From: Halosimplex halophilum
Lineage (GTDB): Archaea; Halobacteriota; Halobacteria; Halobacteriales; Haloarculaceae
Length of the DNA: 64,000 nucleotides
Assembly (NCBI RefSeq): GCF_004698125.1
Contig: NZ_ML214297.1
Coordinates: 868,001-932,000, forward strand
Reading direction: 5' to 3'
Positions 1-9,084 of the stretch are shown here, piece after piece. The notes below the pieces were generated by a model. It was not told where the DNA came from, searched no databases, and saw only the letters and a program-made list of their open reading frames with translations. The translations under genes were made by a program, and so were the position numbers. Each line of letters begins with the position of its first letter. The first letter of the stretch is position 1.

Positions 1-352
1 CTTCGGCGTCCGCTAGCGAGTCCGCCTCGACGCGGGTCGTCCGCGGGTCGTCGGACCCGTCCGCCGAACTCCAGTCGGACCCCCCCGTCGAACGATCGCC
101 GTCGCCGACAAGCACGACCGGCAGGTCGGGGTACAGCGCCCGGACGCCGCGTTGGACGTGCGAGGGCGCGACCGGCGCCCCCTCGGCGGGGACGACCAGA
201 CAGTCGACCGTGTCGTAACAGAGCGCCTCGAACAGGTCGGGCAGCGACCCGACCGACTCGACCGAGGCCGCGACTCCGGCGCGGTCGAGCGCCGCCGCGA
301 GCGCCGACGCGTCGGCCCGGTCGGCGGAGACGACGAGAACGTGGTCGGCCAT
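1..352 (-). CDS. Receiver-like domain protein (N-terminal part)
   Basis: The reading frame starts at an ATG at 352 and leaves the window at the left edge, so only about 117 residues are seen. Hydrophobic strands (HVLVV, CLVVPA, PVVLV) alternate with acidic loops, the layout of a CheY-like receiver fold. In haloarchaea such domains stand at the N terminus of response regulators and hybrid sensor kinases. The visible part ends in a Ser/Asp-rich linker, which suggests another domain beyond the edge. The receiver assignment is inferred from pattern only, and which output domain follows cannot be told. Confidence 0.55.
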   Translation of the reverse strand, partial: MADHVLVVSADRADASALAAALDRAGVAASVESVGSLPDLFEALCYDTVDCLVVPAEGAPVAPSHVQRGVRALYPDLPVVLVGDGDRSTGGSDWSSADGSDDPRTTRVEADSLADAE

Positions 353-480
353 CGGGGTCCGTAGTTGCCAATTGGGATCACTGCAATTGAGTGTTTCCCC
401 GGTCCGCCGCCCCGGCCGTCTCCGGCCCGCTCGTCTCGCTTGGGCACCTTTTAGAAGGGGGCGGTCGAACGTCTTCGTGT

Positions 481-879
481 ATGTCCGACATCGAAGTCAC
501 CAGCGTCTGCGAGGAAGGGTACACGGTCGAAAACGAGATCGACGGCGAGTGGTCGCTGGTCGTCGACGCCCTGAAGGAGGACGGCCCCGACGCGAACCAG
601 GTCCTGGCGGCCGACTACGCCTCCTGTTACATCCCCGCGTTCCGCGTCGCCGCCGACCAGACCGGCTACGACGACGTCGGCCACGTCGAGATCGAGGTCG
701 AGGCGGACCTCGACGAGGACGACGACCTCGAGTCCATGGAGTGGACGCTGAAGGTCGAGGCCGCCCTCGGCGAGGACGGCCAGGAGATCGTCGAGCTCGG
801 CGAGGAGATCTGCCACGTCCACTCGGCGCTGCGCGAGGGCCTCCACGCCGACATCACGCTCGAAGACGACGCGTTCTAG
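481..879 (+). CDS. OsmC-family protein
   Basis: A 132-residue protein with the two widely spaced cysteines of the OsmC/Ohr family, one in ASCYIPAF (about residue 50) and one in EEICHVHSAL (about residue 110). In this family the pair reduces organic hydroperoxides. I chose the ATG at 481 rather than the in-frame codon at 391 because the family begins close to this point and a TATA-like CTTTTAG lies about 30 bp upstream (around 448), as expected for a leaderless transcript. The gene stands alone between divergent and unrelated neighbours. The family call is good; the actual substrate is not known. Confidence 0.75.
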   Translation: MSDIEVTSVCEEGYTVENEIDGEWSLVVDALKEDGPDANQVLAADYASCYIPAFRVAADQTGYDDVGHVEIEVEADLDEDDDLESMEWTLKVEAALGEDGQEIVELGEEICHVHSALREGLHADITLEDDAF

Positions 880-967
880 CGGGGACGCCGCGCCACCGCT
901 TCGCCGCTTCGCTTTCTCACCCGGGTTCCGGGACAGGACACTTGCCGGAGATCGCCGAGTAGTCGCC

Positions 968-1153
968 GTGACGCGACTGACGGGAGGCCCCGTGGCGCTC
1001 GTCGTCGAGACCGACGACGGGTTCGAAGCCGTCTACACGGCGGGGACCAGGGGGTCGTCGGTCGAGCGGCCGGCGGTCGAACGGGCGACAGAAGCGATAT
1101 CGGTGGTGGTCGGGATCGCCGTACTCCGTCGACGGTGGCGCGGGGCGGGCTGA
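968..1153 (+). CDS. Small hypothetical protein
   Basis: A possible 61-residue protein with a GTG start. The first half (GGPVALVVETDDGFEAVYT) reads like a haloarchaeal acidic protein and the C terminus is Arg-rich. It ends four bases before the convergent PRC-barrel gene. I do not recognise a family. It may be only a chance open frame in GC-rich DNA. Confidence 0.3.
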   Translation: MTRLTGGPVALVVETDDGFEAVYTAGTRGSSVERPAVERATEAISVVVGIAVLRRRWRGAG

Positions 1154-1156
1154 GAC

Positions 1157-1456
1157 TCAGGCCGCGACTTCCTCTTCGGCTTCGTCGTCGCCGTGGACGC
1201 GCTCGACCACGTCGTTGACGATGACGATGTCGCCGACCGCCTGGACCCAGCGGTAGGGCACGATGACGCCCCGGGACTGGGTGGCCTCGGAGCCGAACAG
1301 CTCCGTGTTGATCTGGTGGAGCGCGAGGCCGGTCACCTGCTCGACGTCCAGGTCGAGCCGCAGGTCCTCGACCTCGCCCACGAACACGCCGTTTTTGGTG
1401 TAGACTTCCCGCCCCACGAGCGTCGTGATCTCCTGTGGCGCCGTCTCGGGATTCAT
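1157..1456 (-). CDS. PRC-barrel domain protein
   Basis: A 99-residue protein made up almost wholly of one PRC-barrel domain: LVGREVYTKNGVFVGEVEDL near the N terminus is the typical first strand pair, followed by the RGVIVPYRWVQAVGDIVIV barrel core. Haloarchaeal proteins of this kind are small, cytoplasmic and of unknown role; PRC barrels elsewhere act in RNA processing (RimM) and photosynthetic reaction centres. On the minus strand a TTTAAG box about 35 bp before the ATG (around 1488-1493) is a likely promoter. An acidic tail (DDEAEEEVAA) closes the protein. Confidence 0.75.
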   Translation of the reverse strand: MNPETAPQEITTLVGREVYTKNGVFVGEVEDLRLDLDVEQVTGLALHQINTELFGSEATQSRGVIVPYRWVQAVGDIVIVNDVVERVHGDDEAEEEVAA

Positions 1457-1600
1457 ATGCCGTAACTCGGCTGGCGGGGTCTTAAATTCTTGTTCTGTGT
1501 CTGACGCCGTCCCCGAAATTCCGTCCGTCGGCCGTCGTCCGTGCGTCCGACGGACACGACGCCGTGGCGGTTAAACGGGCGCGTCCCCTACGTGGCGGCG

Positions 1601-2074
1601 ATGAGCGAAGCCAGCGACGAAGCCGGTGACGACCCGACCGACGAGGAGCTCGAACGGATCCGCGAGCGCAAGAAGGAACGGCTTAAGTCCGGCGAGGGGT
1701 CGACGCTCTCGGACGACGCGGGCGACGGCAACGCGGCCGACACCGACGCCGCGGACGCCCCTGACGAGCCGGTCCACGTCGACGGCCAGGCCGACTTCGA
1801 GTCGGTCGTCGCCGACGGCGTCGTGCTGGTCGACTTCCACGCCGACTGGTGTGGCCCCTGCAAGATGCTCGAACCGGTCGTCGCGGACATCGCCGAGACG
1901 ACCGCGGCGACCGTCGCGAAGGTCGACGTGGACGCCCACCAGGGGCTGGCCCGCGAGTACGGCGTCCAGGGCGTCCCGACCCTGCTGCTGTTCGTCGACG
2001 GCGAACTGACCGAACGCCGCGTCGGCGTTCAGGACGAGGGCGCCCTGCGTGACCTCGTCGCACAGCACGCCTGA
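1601..2074 (+). CDS. Thioredoxin-domain protein
   Basis: A thioredoxin of 157 residues. The C-terminal two thirds is a standard thioredoxin fold with the redox motif WCGPC in FHADWCGPCKMLEPV and the cis-proline loop GVPTLLLF. About 60 N-terminal residues are an acidic, low-complexity extension (ERIRERKKERLKSGEG, then a DAGDGNAAD-type stretch), seen in several haloarchaeal thioredoxins. The start at 1601 (MSEASDEAG) is preferred to 1541 because the first twenty extra residues look unlike coding sequence. It probably works as a cytosolic disulfide reductase; its reductase is not encoded nearby. Confidence 0.85.
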   Translation: MSEASDEAGDDPTDEELERIRERKKERLKSGEGSTLSDDAGDGNAADTDAADAPDEPVHVDGQADFESVVADGVVLVDFHADWCGPCKMLEPVVADIAETTAATVAKVDVDAHQGLAREYGVQGVPTLLLFVDGELTERRVGVQDEGALRDLVAQHA

Positions 2075-2161
2075 AACAGGAGTTCGCGGGGAGTCAGATC
2101 GGTTCCGCTCGCGGTACCGAGTCGGAGGGAGCGAGAAGCGGGGGAGCGCGGTTCGGCGCGG

Positions 2162-3304
2162 TCAGCTACCGGTCGCGTCGCCCACGTCGATCGGGTCCTC
2201 GATGTCGCCGGTGACCGACTCCAGCAGGTCGGTGACGGTGACCATCCCGATCACGTCGCCGTTCTCGATGACGAGGGCCAGCTCCTGGTTCTCGGCCTGG
2301 AACTGGTCGATGGCGTCGCTGACGTCAACGTCCGGCGAGAGGGTCATCGGCGGGGCCGCCAGGTCCTCGAAGTCGATGGCCTCGTCGTTCGCGAGGTCCT
2401 CGCGGTGGCCGGCGAGCACGGGGAGATAGAGGATCCCGCGGAAGTCGGTCAGGTCCTCGCCGACCAGCGGGTAGCGGGTGTGGGGGTTCTCCTCCATCCG
2501 GCGGAAGTTCTCCTCGGCGTCGACCTCGGTCGACAGCGCGACGACGTCGTCGGCGTCGAGCATCACCTCGCGGACCGGCCGCTCGCCGATGGTGAGCGCG
2601 TTCATGACCTCCTCGCGGCGGTCCTCGGGCAGTTCGCCCTCCTCGAGGACCGACCCGAGCTTGTTGCGCAGGTCCGCCCGCGACTCGATGACGTCCTCCT
2701 CGGTCTCGAGCCACGCGCCGGTCATCTCGATGCCGAACAGCCGCAGCGTCCACTTGGCGATCCCGTCGCCCAGGCTGATCAGCGGCGAGATGAGCCAGTT
2801 GAACCAGTACAGCGGCGCCGCGCCGTACCTGCAGACCATCCGCGAGCGCTCGACGCCCAGGTAGGTCGGCGTCTGCTCGCCGTGGGTCAGGTGGACGAGG
2901 TTGATGATCAGGAAGGCGATGACGGCGCCGGCGCCGACGGTCGCCAGCCGCGTCCCCTCGAACAGCGGGTGGAACAGCGCCGCCAGGGCCGGCTCGGCGA
3001 CGATACCGACCGCGATACTGGAGGCGGTGATCCCCACCTGGCAGGTCGTGAGGTAGATCTCCAGGTTGTTGGTCATCTCCCAGGCGCGTTCCAGCGCGGC
3101 GCTGCCGTCGCCGATGAACTCCTCCTCGGTGAACTGCCGGGCCCGGGTCAGCGCGAACTCGATGGCGACGAAGAAGCCGTTGGCGAGGATCAACCCGACG
3201 CCGGCGATCAGCCGGACCCAGACCTCCAGAGCGTTCATCGAGCCGTGCGCCTGCGCCACCCCGACGCCCGCGAGCAGTCGGATCCAGGTCTCCAGGGCGG
3301 TCAT
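2162..3304 (-). CDS. CNNM/CorC-type transporter with CBS pair
   Basis: A 380-residue membrane protein of the DUF21-CBS (hemolysin C/CNNM) family. The N-terminal half is a DUF21 membrane domain with GLILANGFFVAIEFALTR and further helices ending near ALIEMTGAWLE-type sequence; the C-terminal half carries two CBS motifs (around RPVREVMLDADDVVAL and LVIENGDVIGMVTVTDLLE). Family members move or sense Mg2+ and other divalent cations. The first 22 residues (MTALETWIRLLAGVGVAQAH) are an imperfect copy of the next 22 (MNALEVWVRLIAGVGLILAN). The usual family start matches the second copy, so the true start may be the ATG at 3238. Confidence 0.85.
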   Translation of the reverse strand: MTALETWIRLLAGVGVAQAHGSMNALEVWVRLIAGVGLILANGFFVAIEFALTRARQFTEEEFIGDGSAALERAWEMTNNLEIYLTTCQVGITASSIAVGIVAEPALAALFHPLFEGTRLATVGAGAVIAFLIINLVHLTHGEQTPTYLGVERSRMVCRYGAAPLYWFNWLISPLISLGDGIAKWTLRLFGIEMTGAWLETEEDVIESRADLRNKLGSVLEEGELPEDRREEVMNALTIGERPVREVMLDADDVVALSTEVDAEENFRRMEENPHTRYPLVGEDLTDFRGILYLPVLAGHREDLANDEAIDFEDLAAPPMTLSPDVDVSDAIDQFQAENQELALVIENGDVIGMVTVTDLLESVTGDIEDPIDVGDATGS

Positions 3305-3450
3305 CGCCGCCGGCTTCTCTTTCGAGGGTTATAGTACCAGCGGAACGTCAGATCCAGGGGAACCGCGGCGATGTGGCCGCCCAGCGTCCGATTCCGGCGG
3401 TCAGCGTGAGGTCCTGAAAGGTTATGGCACTGCATCCCACAGGGGCGGGT

Positions 3451-4122
3451 ATGCCCTCGACGCTGGTGCATCTCGCCTTCGGCGGGATGATCGCCGCCGC
3501 GCTGCTGGGGTCGGTCTTCGACCGCCGGTCGCTGCTGGTCGTCCTCGCCGTCGTCGCCGCGCCGGACCTGGACTCGTTTCTCGCCCTGTTTTTCGTCGCC
3601 GGGCACCGGACGCTGCTGCACACCTACGTCATCCCGATCGCCGCGAGCGCGCTGCTGTACGTCGACCTCCGGCTCCGGGACCGCTCGCTCGTCCACGACC
3701 GCTGGGGCCCGGAAGGGGTCCGGCTGGCGTGGGTCAGCGTCGTCGCGCTGGCGTTCGCGGGGATCGGGCTGGACTTCGTCGACCACGGCGTCAACCCGCT
3801 GTGGCCGCTCCACGACCAGTTCTACGTCCTCGACGGCCGCTTCGAGATCTCCGACCAGCGGGGGATCGTCCAGAGCTACGTCGACCTGAGCCCCGAGACC
3901 GAGCAGACCGGACCGCGCAGCCGCGGCTCCTCCCAGGAGGTCAACATCTCCACGGGCGTCGACCCCAACCCCGGCGGGGTCGGCGGCGGTCCCGACCCGG
4001 ACACGGTCGAGGACCCCGAGCGGATGTTCCCGGTCGTCCGCCACGGCTGGCAACTGGCCATCCTCGTGACCGGGACCGTCGTGACGGCCGCTCGGCTCCG
4101 ACTCGGCGAGATCGGGGAGTGA
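3451..4122 (+). CDS. DUF457/YbcI-type membrane metal-dependent hydrolase
   Basis: A 223-residue integral membrane protein. MPSTLVHLAFGGMIAAALLG at the N terminus, the APDLDSF motif and GHRTLLHT with its His residues are the conserved features of the membrane-bound metal-dependent hydrolase family (DUF457, YbcI/YdjM), which places His and Asp ligands at the membrane face. Three to four hydrophobic segments precede a Gly/Pro-rich loop and a final helix. An earlier in-frame ATG exists at 3424; 3451 fits the family start. The substrate is unknown. Confidence 0.75.
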   Translation: MPSTLVHLAFGGMIAAALLGSVFDRRSLLVVLAVVAAPDLDSFLALFFVAGHRTLLHTYVIPIAASALLYVDLRLRDRSLVHDRWGPEGVRLAWVSVVALAFAGIGLDFVDHGVNPLWPLHDQFYVLDGRFEISDQRGIVQSYVDLSPETEQTGPRSRGSSQEVNISTGVDPNPGGVGGGPDPDTVEDPERMFPVVRHGWQLAILVTGTVVTAARLRLGEIGE

Positions 4123-4246
4123 GCGGTCGCTCGACCGTCTGCTCACGGGCGCGGCCGCCGTTCGCTCGTCCGTACGTCTCGGTACGCCACCCTGTCGATC
4201 AAACGGGACCCGAGTTCGACGGATCCGAACCGACCCGAACGTATCA

Positions 4247-4255
4247 AAATTATAA
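4247..4255 (+). promoter_or_regulatory. TATA-like promoter box
   Basis: AAAATTATA lies in otherwise GC-rich DNA, about 35 bp before the ATG at 4290. Spacing and composition fit a haloarchaeal TATA box driving the exported beta-helix gene. Confidence 0.5.
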
Positions 4256-4289
4256 GCGCTTTCGGGCGGTCGCGGGGGACCGACGGTCG

Positions 4290-5612
4290 ATGGCACACGA
4301 TACCGGAGACGGACCGGCGGATCGTCGACAGGTACGGTCGACCAGGCGGACCTTCCTGGCGGGCATCGGTGCGGCGGCGGGCGTCGGCGCGACGAGCACG
4401 GGAGCCGCCGCCTCGCTGCCGGAAGCACAGCCGGCGGACGGACGCCTCTTCTACGTCCGGCGGGGCGCCGGACGAGGGGGGAACGGCGACAGCGGGAAGT
4501 ACACTGTCCTCGACGGTCGGCGCGGAAACGTCGCGTTCACAACCGGCGGGTCGGCGGACGAGGCGTTCCAGTTCGCGCTGGACCAGCTCGCCGAGACCGG
4601 GGGGACGGTCGTCGCCGCGCCGGCCCGGTTCCAGTTCGCCGGCCCGGTCACCGTCCACGGCGGGACGCACCTCGCCGGACAGGGCGGCGCCCGGTTCGTC
4701 GCGTCCGACACCGGGGCGCGCGACGATCCGGTCCCGACCGACGACCAGTCGAACCCGCTCCCGACGGGTCACGACCTGGTCCGGCTGCGCGGCGACGACG
4801 TGGCCGTCACCGGCGTCGTCTTCGACGCAGACGGCACGCAACTGGACAACCAGGCCGTCCAGGCCGACGGCTGCGACGGCGTCTACGTCGCGAACAACCG
4901 GACGGTGAACGGGTTCCAGATGGCGCTCTCGGTGACGCGCTGTCGGGACGTGACGGTGGTCGGCAACGAGGTCGTCGACCCGAACTGGTACGGGATCACG
5001 AACCGGAGCGCGCCGCCGGGCGGCGAGCGCGACCTCCGGCGGTCCGAGGACGTGCGGATCGTCCGCAACGCGGTCGGCGGCGTGAAGTTCAACAACATCG
5101 CCCCGTACAACGTCGAGCACTTCGCCGTCTCAGGCAACCTCGTCTTCGACGGCGGTCACAGCCTGATCGCGTGCTCGCCGTCACAGCGCGGCGCTATCGT
5201 GGGCAACGTCTGTCGTGACCTCACCGAGTTCGCCCCCGACCCCGGCGGCGAGGCCGGCATCGAGATCGAGTACAAGGAGACGCACGTCAACGACGAGGTG
5301 GCCGGCACGCCCGCCGCGCGGTCGTACGACATCACGATCGCGGGCAATCAGGTCGACGGCTGCCCCGTCGGCGTCCTCGCGCGGACGGTCCCCGCCGACA
5401 GCGGGGACACGGCGGCCAGACGCCAGCAGCGCCCCTACGGCTTCAGCGTGACCGGCAACACCGTCAGCGACGCGAGCGACGCCGGGATCCGCGTGCGGTC
5501 CGGCGAGTCGGGGGTCGTCGCCACGAACACGCTCCGAAACAACGACACGGCGATCGACGTGGACCGCGGGTTCACGGCCGACATCCAGCAGGGGCTCAAC
5601 GCGACGCGGTGA
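4290..5612 (+). CDS. Tat-exported right-handed beta-helix protein
   Basis: A 440-residue secreted protein. The N terminus has a twin-arginine signal (STRRTFLAGIGAAAGVGAT), then about 390 residues rich in Gly, Asn and Val with repeated rungs such as VTGVVFDADG, VTVVGNEVVDPNWYGI, VRIVRNAVGG and ITIAGNQVDG. This pattern is typical of right-handed parallel beta-helix folds (pectate lyase-like, NosD-like). Such proteins act on or bind surface polysaccharides. A long spurious upstream extension of this frame was rejected because the Tat signal fixes the start. No catalytic residues can be assigned, so enzymatic activity is open. Confidence 0.8.
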   Translation: MAHDTGDGPADRRQVRSTRRTFLAGIGAAAGVGATSTGAAASLPEAQPADGRLFYVRRGAGRGGNGDSGKYTVLDGRRGNVAFTTGGSADEAFQFALDQLAETGGTVVAAPARFQFAGPVTVHGGTHLAGQGGARFVASDTGARDDPVPTDDQSNPLPTGHDLVRLRGDDVAVTGVVFDADGTQLDNQAVQADGCDGVYVANNRTVNGFQMALSVTRCRDVTVVGNEVVDPNWYGITNRSAPPGGERDLRRSEDVRIVRNAVGGVKFNNIAPYNVEHFAVSGNLVFDGGHSLIACSPSQRGAIVGNVCRDLTEFAPDPGGEAGIEIEYKETHVNDEVAGTPAARSYDITIAGNQVDGCPVGVLARTVPADSGDTAARRQQRPYGFSVTGNTVSDASDAGIRVRSGESGVVATNTLRNNDTAIDVDRGFTADIQQGLNATR

Positions 5613-5638
5613 GCGCGAGGCGGTGACTCCGCCGCCGC

Positions 5639-6916
5639 TCAGAGGTCCTCGGGCAGTCCCTCGCCGGCGGCGTCGACCGAGATAACGTCGTCGACGGCCT
5701 CGCGGGCGCTCGCCGAGTCCTTGAGCCCCGTCCCGGTGGCGACGACGACGACGCGCTCGCCGGGGGCGATGGTTCCTCGCTCGACCGCCGCCCGGACGCC
5801 CGCGACCGCGGCGGCGCTCGCCGGTTCGGCGAACACGCCCTCACACTCGCCGAGCAGGCGCTGGGCGTCGCGGATCGCCCCGTCGGAGACGGCGACGGCG
5901 TCGCCCCCGCTCTCGCGGAGCGCCCGGCAGGCCTTGCCCGCGTTATGCGGGACGCTCACGTCGATGCTGTCGGCCGTCGTGTCGCCGACGCCGTCGCGGC
6001 GCTCGGCGCCGGGACCCCGTTCGCCCGCCGCGGTGTCGGTCGAGTCGGCGCCGCCGTCCGCGGCTACACCGTCCCGCTCGGCGACGAACCGGTCGTGGAT
6101 GGCCGTCGCGCCCTCCGCCTGGACGCCGAGCATCCGGGGCGCGTCGTCGACGACGCCGAGCCGTTCGAACTCCCGGAGCCCCTTCCAGGCGCCGGCCAGC
6201 GAGCAGCCGTTGCCCATCGGCATCGCGACCCAGTCGGCGTCGGGCGCCCCCTCGGCGAGTTCGAACCCCAGCGTGCGCTTGCCCTCGACCGCGTAGGGGT
6301 TCATCGCGGCGTTGCGGTTGTACCAGCCGCGGTCGGCGGAGACCTCCCGGCAGAGTTCGTAGGCGTCGGCGTACGTGCCGTCGACGCCCAGGACCGTCGC
6401 GCCGTAGAGGCGGGGCTGGACGGCCTTGGCCTCCGGGAGGTCGGCGGGGACGAAGATGCGGCAGTCGAGGTCCGCGCGGGCGGCGTACCCCGCGAGCGAC
6501 GCCGCGGCGTTGCCGGTCGAGGCGCAGGCGACCGTGTCGTGGCCCGCCTGGCGCGCCCGCGAGACGACGACGGCGCTGCCCCGGTCCTTGTTCGACCCCG
6601 TGGGGTTGGTCGTCTCGTTCTTGACGAGCGCGTCGACGCCCAGCGCGTCGCCGAGCGCGGGCGCAGAGAGCAGGTCGGTCCCCCCGGCGCCCAGCCGGAC
6701 TGGCTCGCCGTCGACCGGCAGGAGGGGTTCGTAGGTCCACAGGTCGTCCGTCGGGCCGTCGAGGGCGCCGTCGAGTTCGTCGCCGAGGGCGTCGTAGTCG
6801 TAGCGCACGTCGAGGACGCCCGCCACGCCGCCGTGGTCGGGACAGGTGTACTCGACGGCGTCGGGGGCGTAGCGGCGTCCGCACCGCTCGCAGACCAGGG
6901 CCTCGACGGGTGTCAT
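5639..6916 (-). CDS. thrC: Threonine synthase
   Basis: A 425-residue PLP enzyme that converts O-phosphohomoserine to threonine. The N terminus has a zinc-ribbon-like CERCGRRY...CPDHGG lead, as in archaeal ThrC; the PLP lysine sits in NPTGSNKDRGS (about residue 110) and the phosphate loop in ACASTGNAAASLAGYAARAD. An acidic insert (about residues 285-315, TDTAAGERGPGAERR region) is not part of the core fold and is probably a surface loop. The gene is convergent with the beta-helix gene and stands alone. Confidence in function is high. Confidence 0.92.
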   Translation of the reverse strand: MTPVEALVCERCGRRYAPDAVEYTCPDHGGVAGVLDVRYDYDALGDELDGALDGPTDDLWTYEPLLPVDGEPVRLGAGGTDLLSAPALGDALGVDALVKNETTNPTGSNKDRGSAVVVSRARQAGHDTVACASTGNAAASLAGYAARADLDCRIFVPADLPEAKAVQPRLYGATVLGVDGTYADAYELCREVSADRGWYNRNAAMNPYAVEGKRTLGFELAEGAPDADWVAMPMGNGCSLAGAWKGLREFERLGVVDDAPRMLGVQAEGATAIHDRFVAERDGVAADGGADSTDTAAGERGPGAERRDGVGDTTADSIDVSVPHNAGKACRALRESGGDAVAVSDGAIRDAQRLLGECEGVFAEPASAAAVAGVRAAVERGTIAPGERVVVVATGTGLKDSASAREAVDDVISVDAAGEGLPEDL

Positions 6917-7091
6917 GGAATTCCTTGGCTACCTGTCGTTCCGACCGTCACAAAGGCCTTCTGGCTTTTCGGCGCCGCGAAGCCCGACCGACCGGCGCCG
7001 CGGGATGCGATCGCCCGGCCTCGCAGGGCGCAACCGACCGGTACCGACCCCGCAAACGAGGTTATGCGGGCCGACTCCCAACCGGGCGACC

Positions 7092-7757
7092 ATGAGCCTC
7101 TTCGCCGAGTTCCACGTCCCGTCGGAGGACTTCGCCCTGTCGTCGACGCTCGAACGGCTCCCGGACCTCGTCGTCGAGATCGACCGCGTCGCGGCCTCGG
7201 AGGAGGTGCTCACCCCCTACTTCTGGGTCTCCGGGGTGGACCTCGACGAGTTCGAGACCGCGGCCGAGGCGGACCCGTCGATCGAGGACCTCCGGCGCCT
7301 CGACGACTTCGAGGCGGCGTCGCTGTACCGGGGGACCTGGACCGAGAACGTCGACACGATGGTGTACGCCTCGACGCAGGCCGGCGCGACGATCCTCGAA
7401 GCGAAGGGCCAACACGGGGTCTGGGACATCCGCATCCGGTTCGACGGCCGCGAGCCGCTGGACGAGTTCCAGCGCTACGCCGACCGCTACGACATCTCCT
7501 TCCGGCTGGAGAAGCTCTACGAGACCGACCACCCGCGGACGGGGAGCCGCTACGGGCTCACGGCGAAACAGTACGAGGCGCTGAACACCGCCTGGGAACT
7601 CGGTTACTTCGAGGACCCCCGGGAGACGACGCTGGACGAGGTCGCCGACGAACTGGGCATCACGCGCCAGTCGCTGTCACAGCGGCTGCGCCGCGGTCAC
7701 CACGCGCTCGTCGCCAACACCATCCGCGTGACGCCGCTCGCCGAGGAGAAGGCGTGA
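7092..7757 (+). CDS. Bat-type HTH regulator
   Basis: A 221-residue regulator. The N-terminal 150 residues form the sensor-like domain that usually precedes the bacterio-opsin-activator HTH (MSLFAEFHVPSEDFALSS...). The C-terminal 55 residues are the Bat-type HTH with LTAKQYEALNTAWELGYF and DEVADELGITRQSLSQRLRR. Members of this family control bacterio-opsin and many other haloarchaeal genes. I chose the ATG at 7092 because the domain begins there; upstream in-frame sequence is not protein-like. Its target genes cannot be inferred here. Confidence 0.85.
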   Translation: MSLFAEFHVPSEDFALSSTLERLPDLVVEIDRVAASEEVLTPYFWVSGVDLDEFETAAEADPSIEDLRRLDDFEAASLYRGTWTENVDTMVYASTQAGATILEAKGQHGVWDIRIRFDGREPLDEFQRYADRYDISFRLEKLYETDHPRTGSRYGLTAKQYEALNTAWELGYFEDPRETTLDEVADELGITRQSLSQRLRRGHHALVANTIRVTPLAEEKA

Positions 7758-7828
7758 CCGGCGCCCCCTGATAAACCCCTGACGTGGGCAGTACGAACCG
7801 GGACCCGGACGGGGGTTCACGATCGGGT

Positions 7829-8164
7829 ATGGAGTCACAGCCGACAGCGGTTTCGGACCCGGTAACGGACGCCTTTGGACTGTTAGACCATCGGTACCGG
7901 CGGTACGTGGTGGAGACGCTGGAGCGCCACGGGTGCGAGCTGACGCTGGCCGACCTCGCCGACGAGGTGGCCCGCCGCGAGCACGACCGGCCGGTGAGCG
8001 AGATCGACTCCGAGGCGGTCTCGGAGCTGTACCTCTCGCTGTACCACACGCACGTCCCGAAACTGGTCGACGGCGACGCCGTCCGCTACGACCAGGAGAG
8101 CGACACCGTCGTACCGCGCGAGCGCGTCGAGACGCTCGCGCAGGTGCTCGACGCCGTCCGGTAG
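7829..8164 (+). CDS. DUF7344-like winged-helix protein
   Basis: A 111-residue protein with FGLLDHRYRRYVVETLERHG at the N terminus, the recurrent opening of small haloarchaeal winged-helix proteins, followed by LADLADEVARRE and a Tyr/His-rich LYHTHVPKLVDGDAVRYD wing. It probably binds DNA, but I see no direct evidence of a target. It lies 72 bp after the Bat-type regulator in the same direction and may be cotranscribed with it. The start at 7829 is the first ATG that gives the family N terminus. Confidence 0.7.
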   Translation: MESQPTAVSDPVTDAFGLLDHRYRRYVVETLERHGCELTLADLADEVARREHDRPVSEIDSEAVSELYLSLYHTHVPKLVDGDAVRYDQESDTVVPRERVETLAQVLDAVR

Positions 8165-8261
8165 GCGTCGCGGCCGCCGATTCCCCGTTGTCGCGCCGCG
8201 CCGGGCGCGTGGCGACCGCGCTTCCCCGTGATTGATGTACCACCTCACCGACCACGGTGGT

Positions 8262-8966
8262 ATGAACGAGGGGTTGCGCGTGCGCGAGCGGCTCGGCGTC
8301 GCCGACGCGATCACGCTGGGCAACGCCGTCGTCGGGTTCGCCGCCGGCGTCGTCGCCCTCTCGGACCCCCACCTGGCCGCCCGCCTCGTCCTCCTGGCCG
8401 CTATCGCCGACGCGCTCGACGGGATCGCGGCCCGCACCTTCGGCGGCACCGAGGTCGGCCCCCTGCTGGACTCGGTGACGGATGTCGTGTCGTTCGGTGC
8501 GACCCCCGCCCTCCTGGTCGTGGGGATCGCCGGCGCCGAGTGGGGGTGGCTGGCCGACGGGGTCGCGGCGGCGCCCCCCGCACAGGCCGTCGCGGCCGTC
8601 GGCGTCGGCGCCGTCTTCGTCGTCTTCTCCGTGCTCCGGACCGCGCTGTACAGCGAGTTCGTCGGCGAGGAGGAGAACCGTCCGGGCATCCAGAACACGC
8701 TCGGCGCGACCATCCTCGCGGCCGCCTACCTCGCCGGCCTGTCGTGGGTCCCGGGCCTGCTCGCCGCCGCCGCCGTCCTCTCGGTGGCGATGGTCGCGCC
8801 GGTCCCGTACCCGAAACTGCTGGCCCGCGACGCCGGGGTCCTCGGCGTCGTCCAGGCCGCCGCCGTCCTCGCGCCGCTCGCCTTCGGCCGCGTCCTCCCG
8901 CGGTTCCTGCTGGTCGCGGCCCTGGGATACATGTTCCTCGCGCCCCGGTTCTACTGGGGGGAGTGA
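8262..8966 (+). CDS. pssA: CDP-alcohol phosphatidyltransferase, probable archaetidylserine synthase
   Basis: A 234-residue membrane enzyme. The CDP-alcohol phosphotransferase signature is visible as DALDGIAAR...GPLLDSVTD, with both closing Asp residues; the gap after AR is one residue shorter than the textbook DGx2ARx8Gx3Dx3D motif. Six or so hydrophobic helices follow. In haloarchaea the PssA branch makes archaetidylserine from CDP-archaeol and L-serine. MNEGLRVRERLGVADAITLG at 8262 fits the family start better than the ATG pair at 8232. Archaetidylglycerol synthase is the main alternative. Confidence 0.75.
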   Translation: MNEGLRVRERLGVADAITLGNAVVGFAAGVVALSDPHLAARLVLLAAIADALDGIAARTFGGTEVGPLLDSVTDVVSFGATPALLVVGIAGAEWGWLADGVAAAPPAQAVAAVGVGAVFVVFSVLRTALYSEFVGEEENRPGIQNTLGATILAAAYLAGLSWVPGLLAAAAVLSVAMVAPVPYPKLLARDAGVLGVVQAAAVLAPLAFGRVLPRFLLVAALGYMFLAPRFYWGE

Positions 8967-9084
8967 GGCCGATAGCGGGTACCGACCACCGATATCGACT
9001 GCCGCCACCGACTACCGCTCGCCGGTACCGACCGCCGCCGGGGCCGGGGGAAGCTTTTTCCACCCGTCAACCGACACGACGATC

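Noticed and set aside
2405-3334. Long plus-strand open frame opposite the CNNM-type gene
   Set aside because: Product is Gly/Arg/Asp-rich without domains; it is an antisense shadow of GC-rich coding DNA. The same holds for 17194-18816, 27236-28936, 37404-38990 and 54941-56686.
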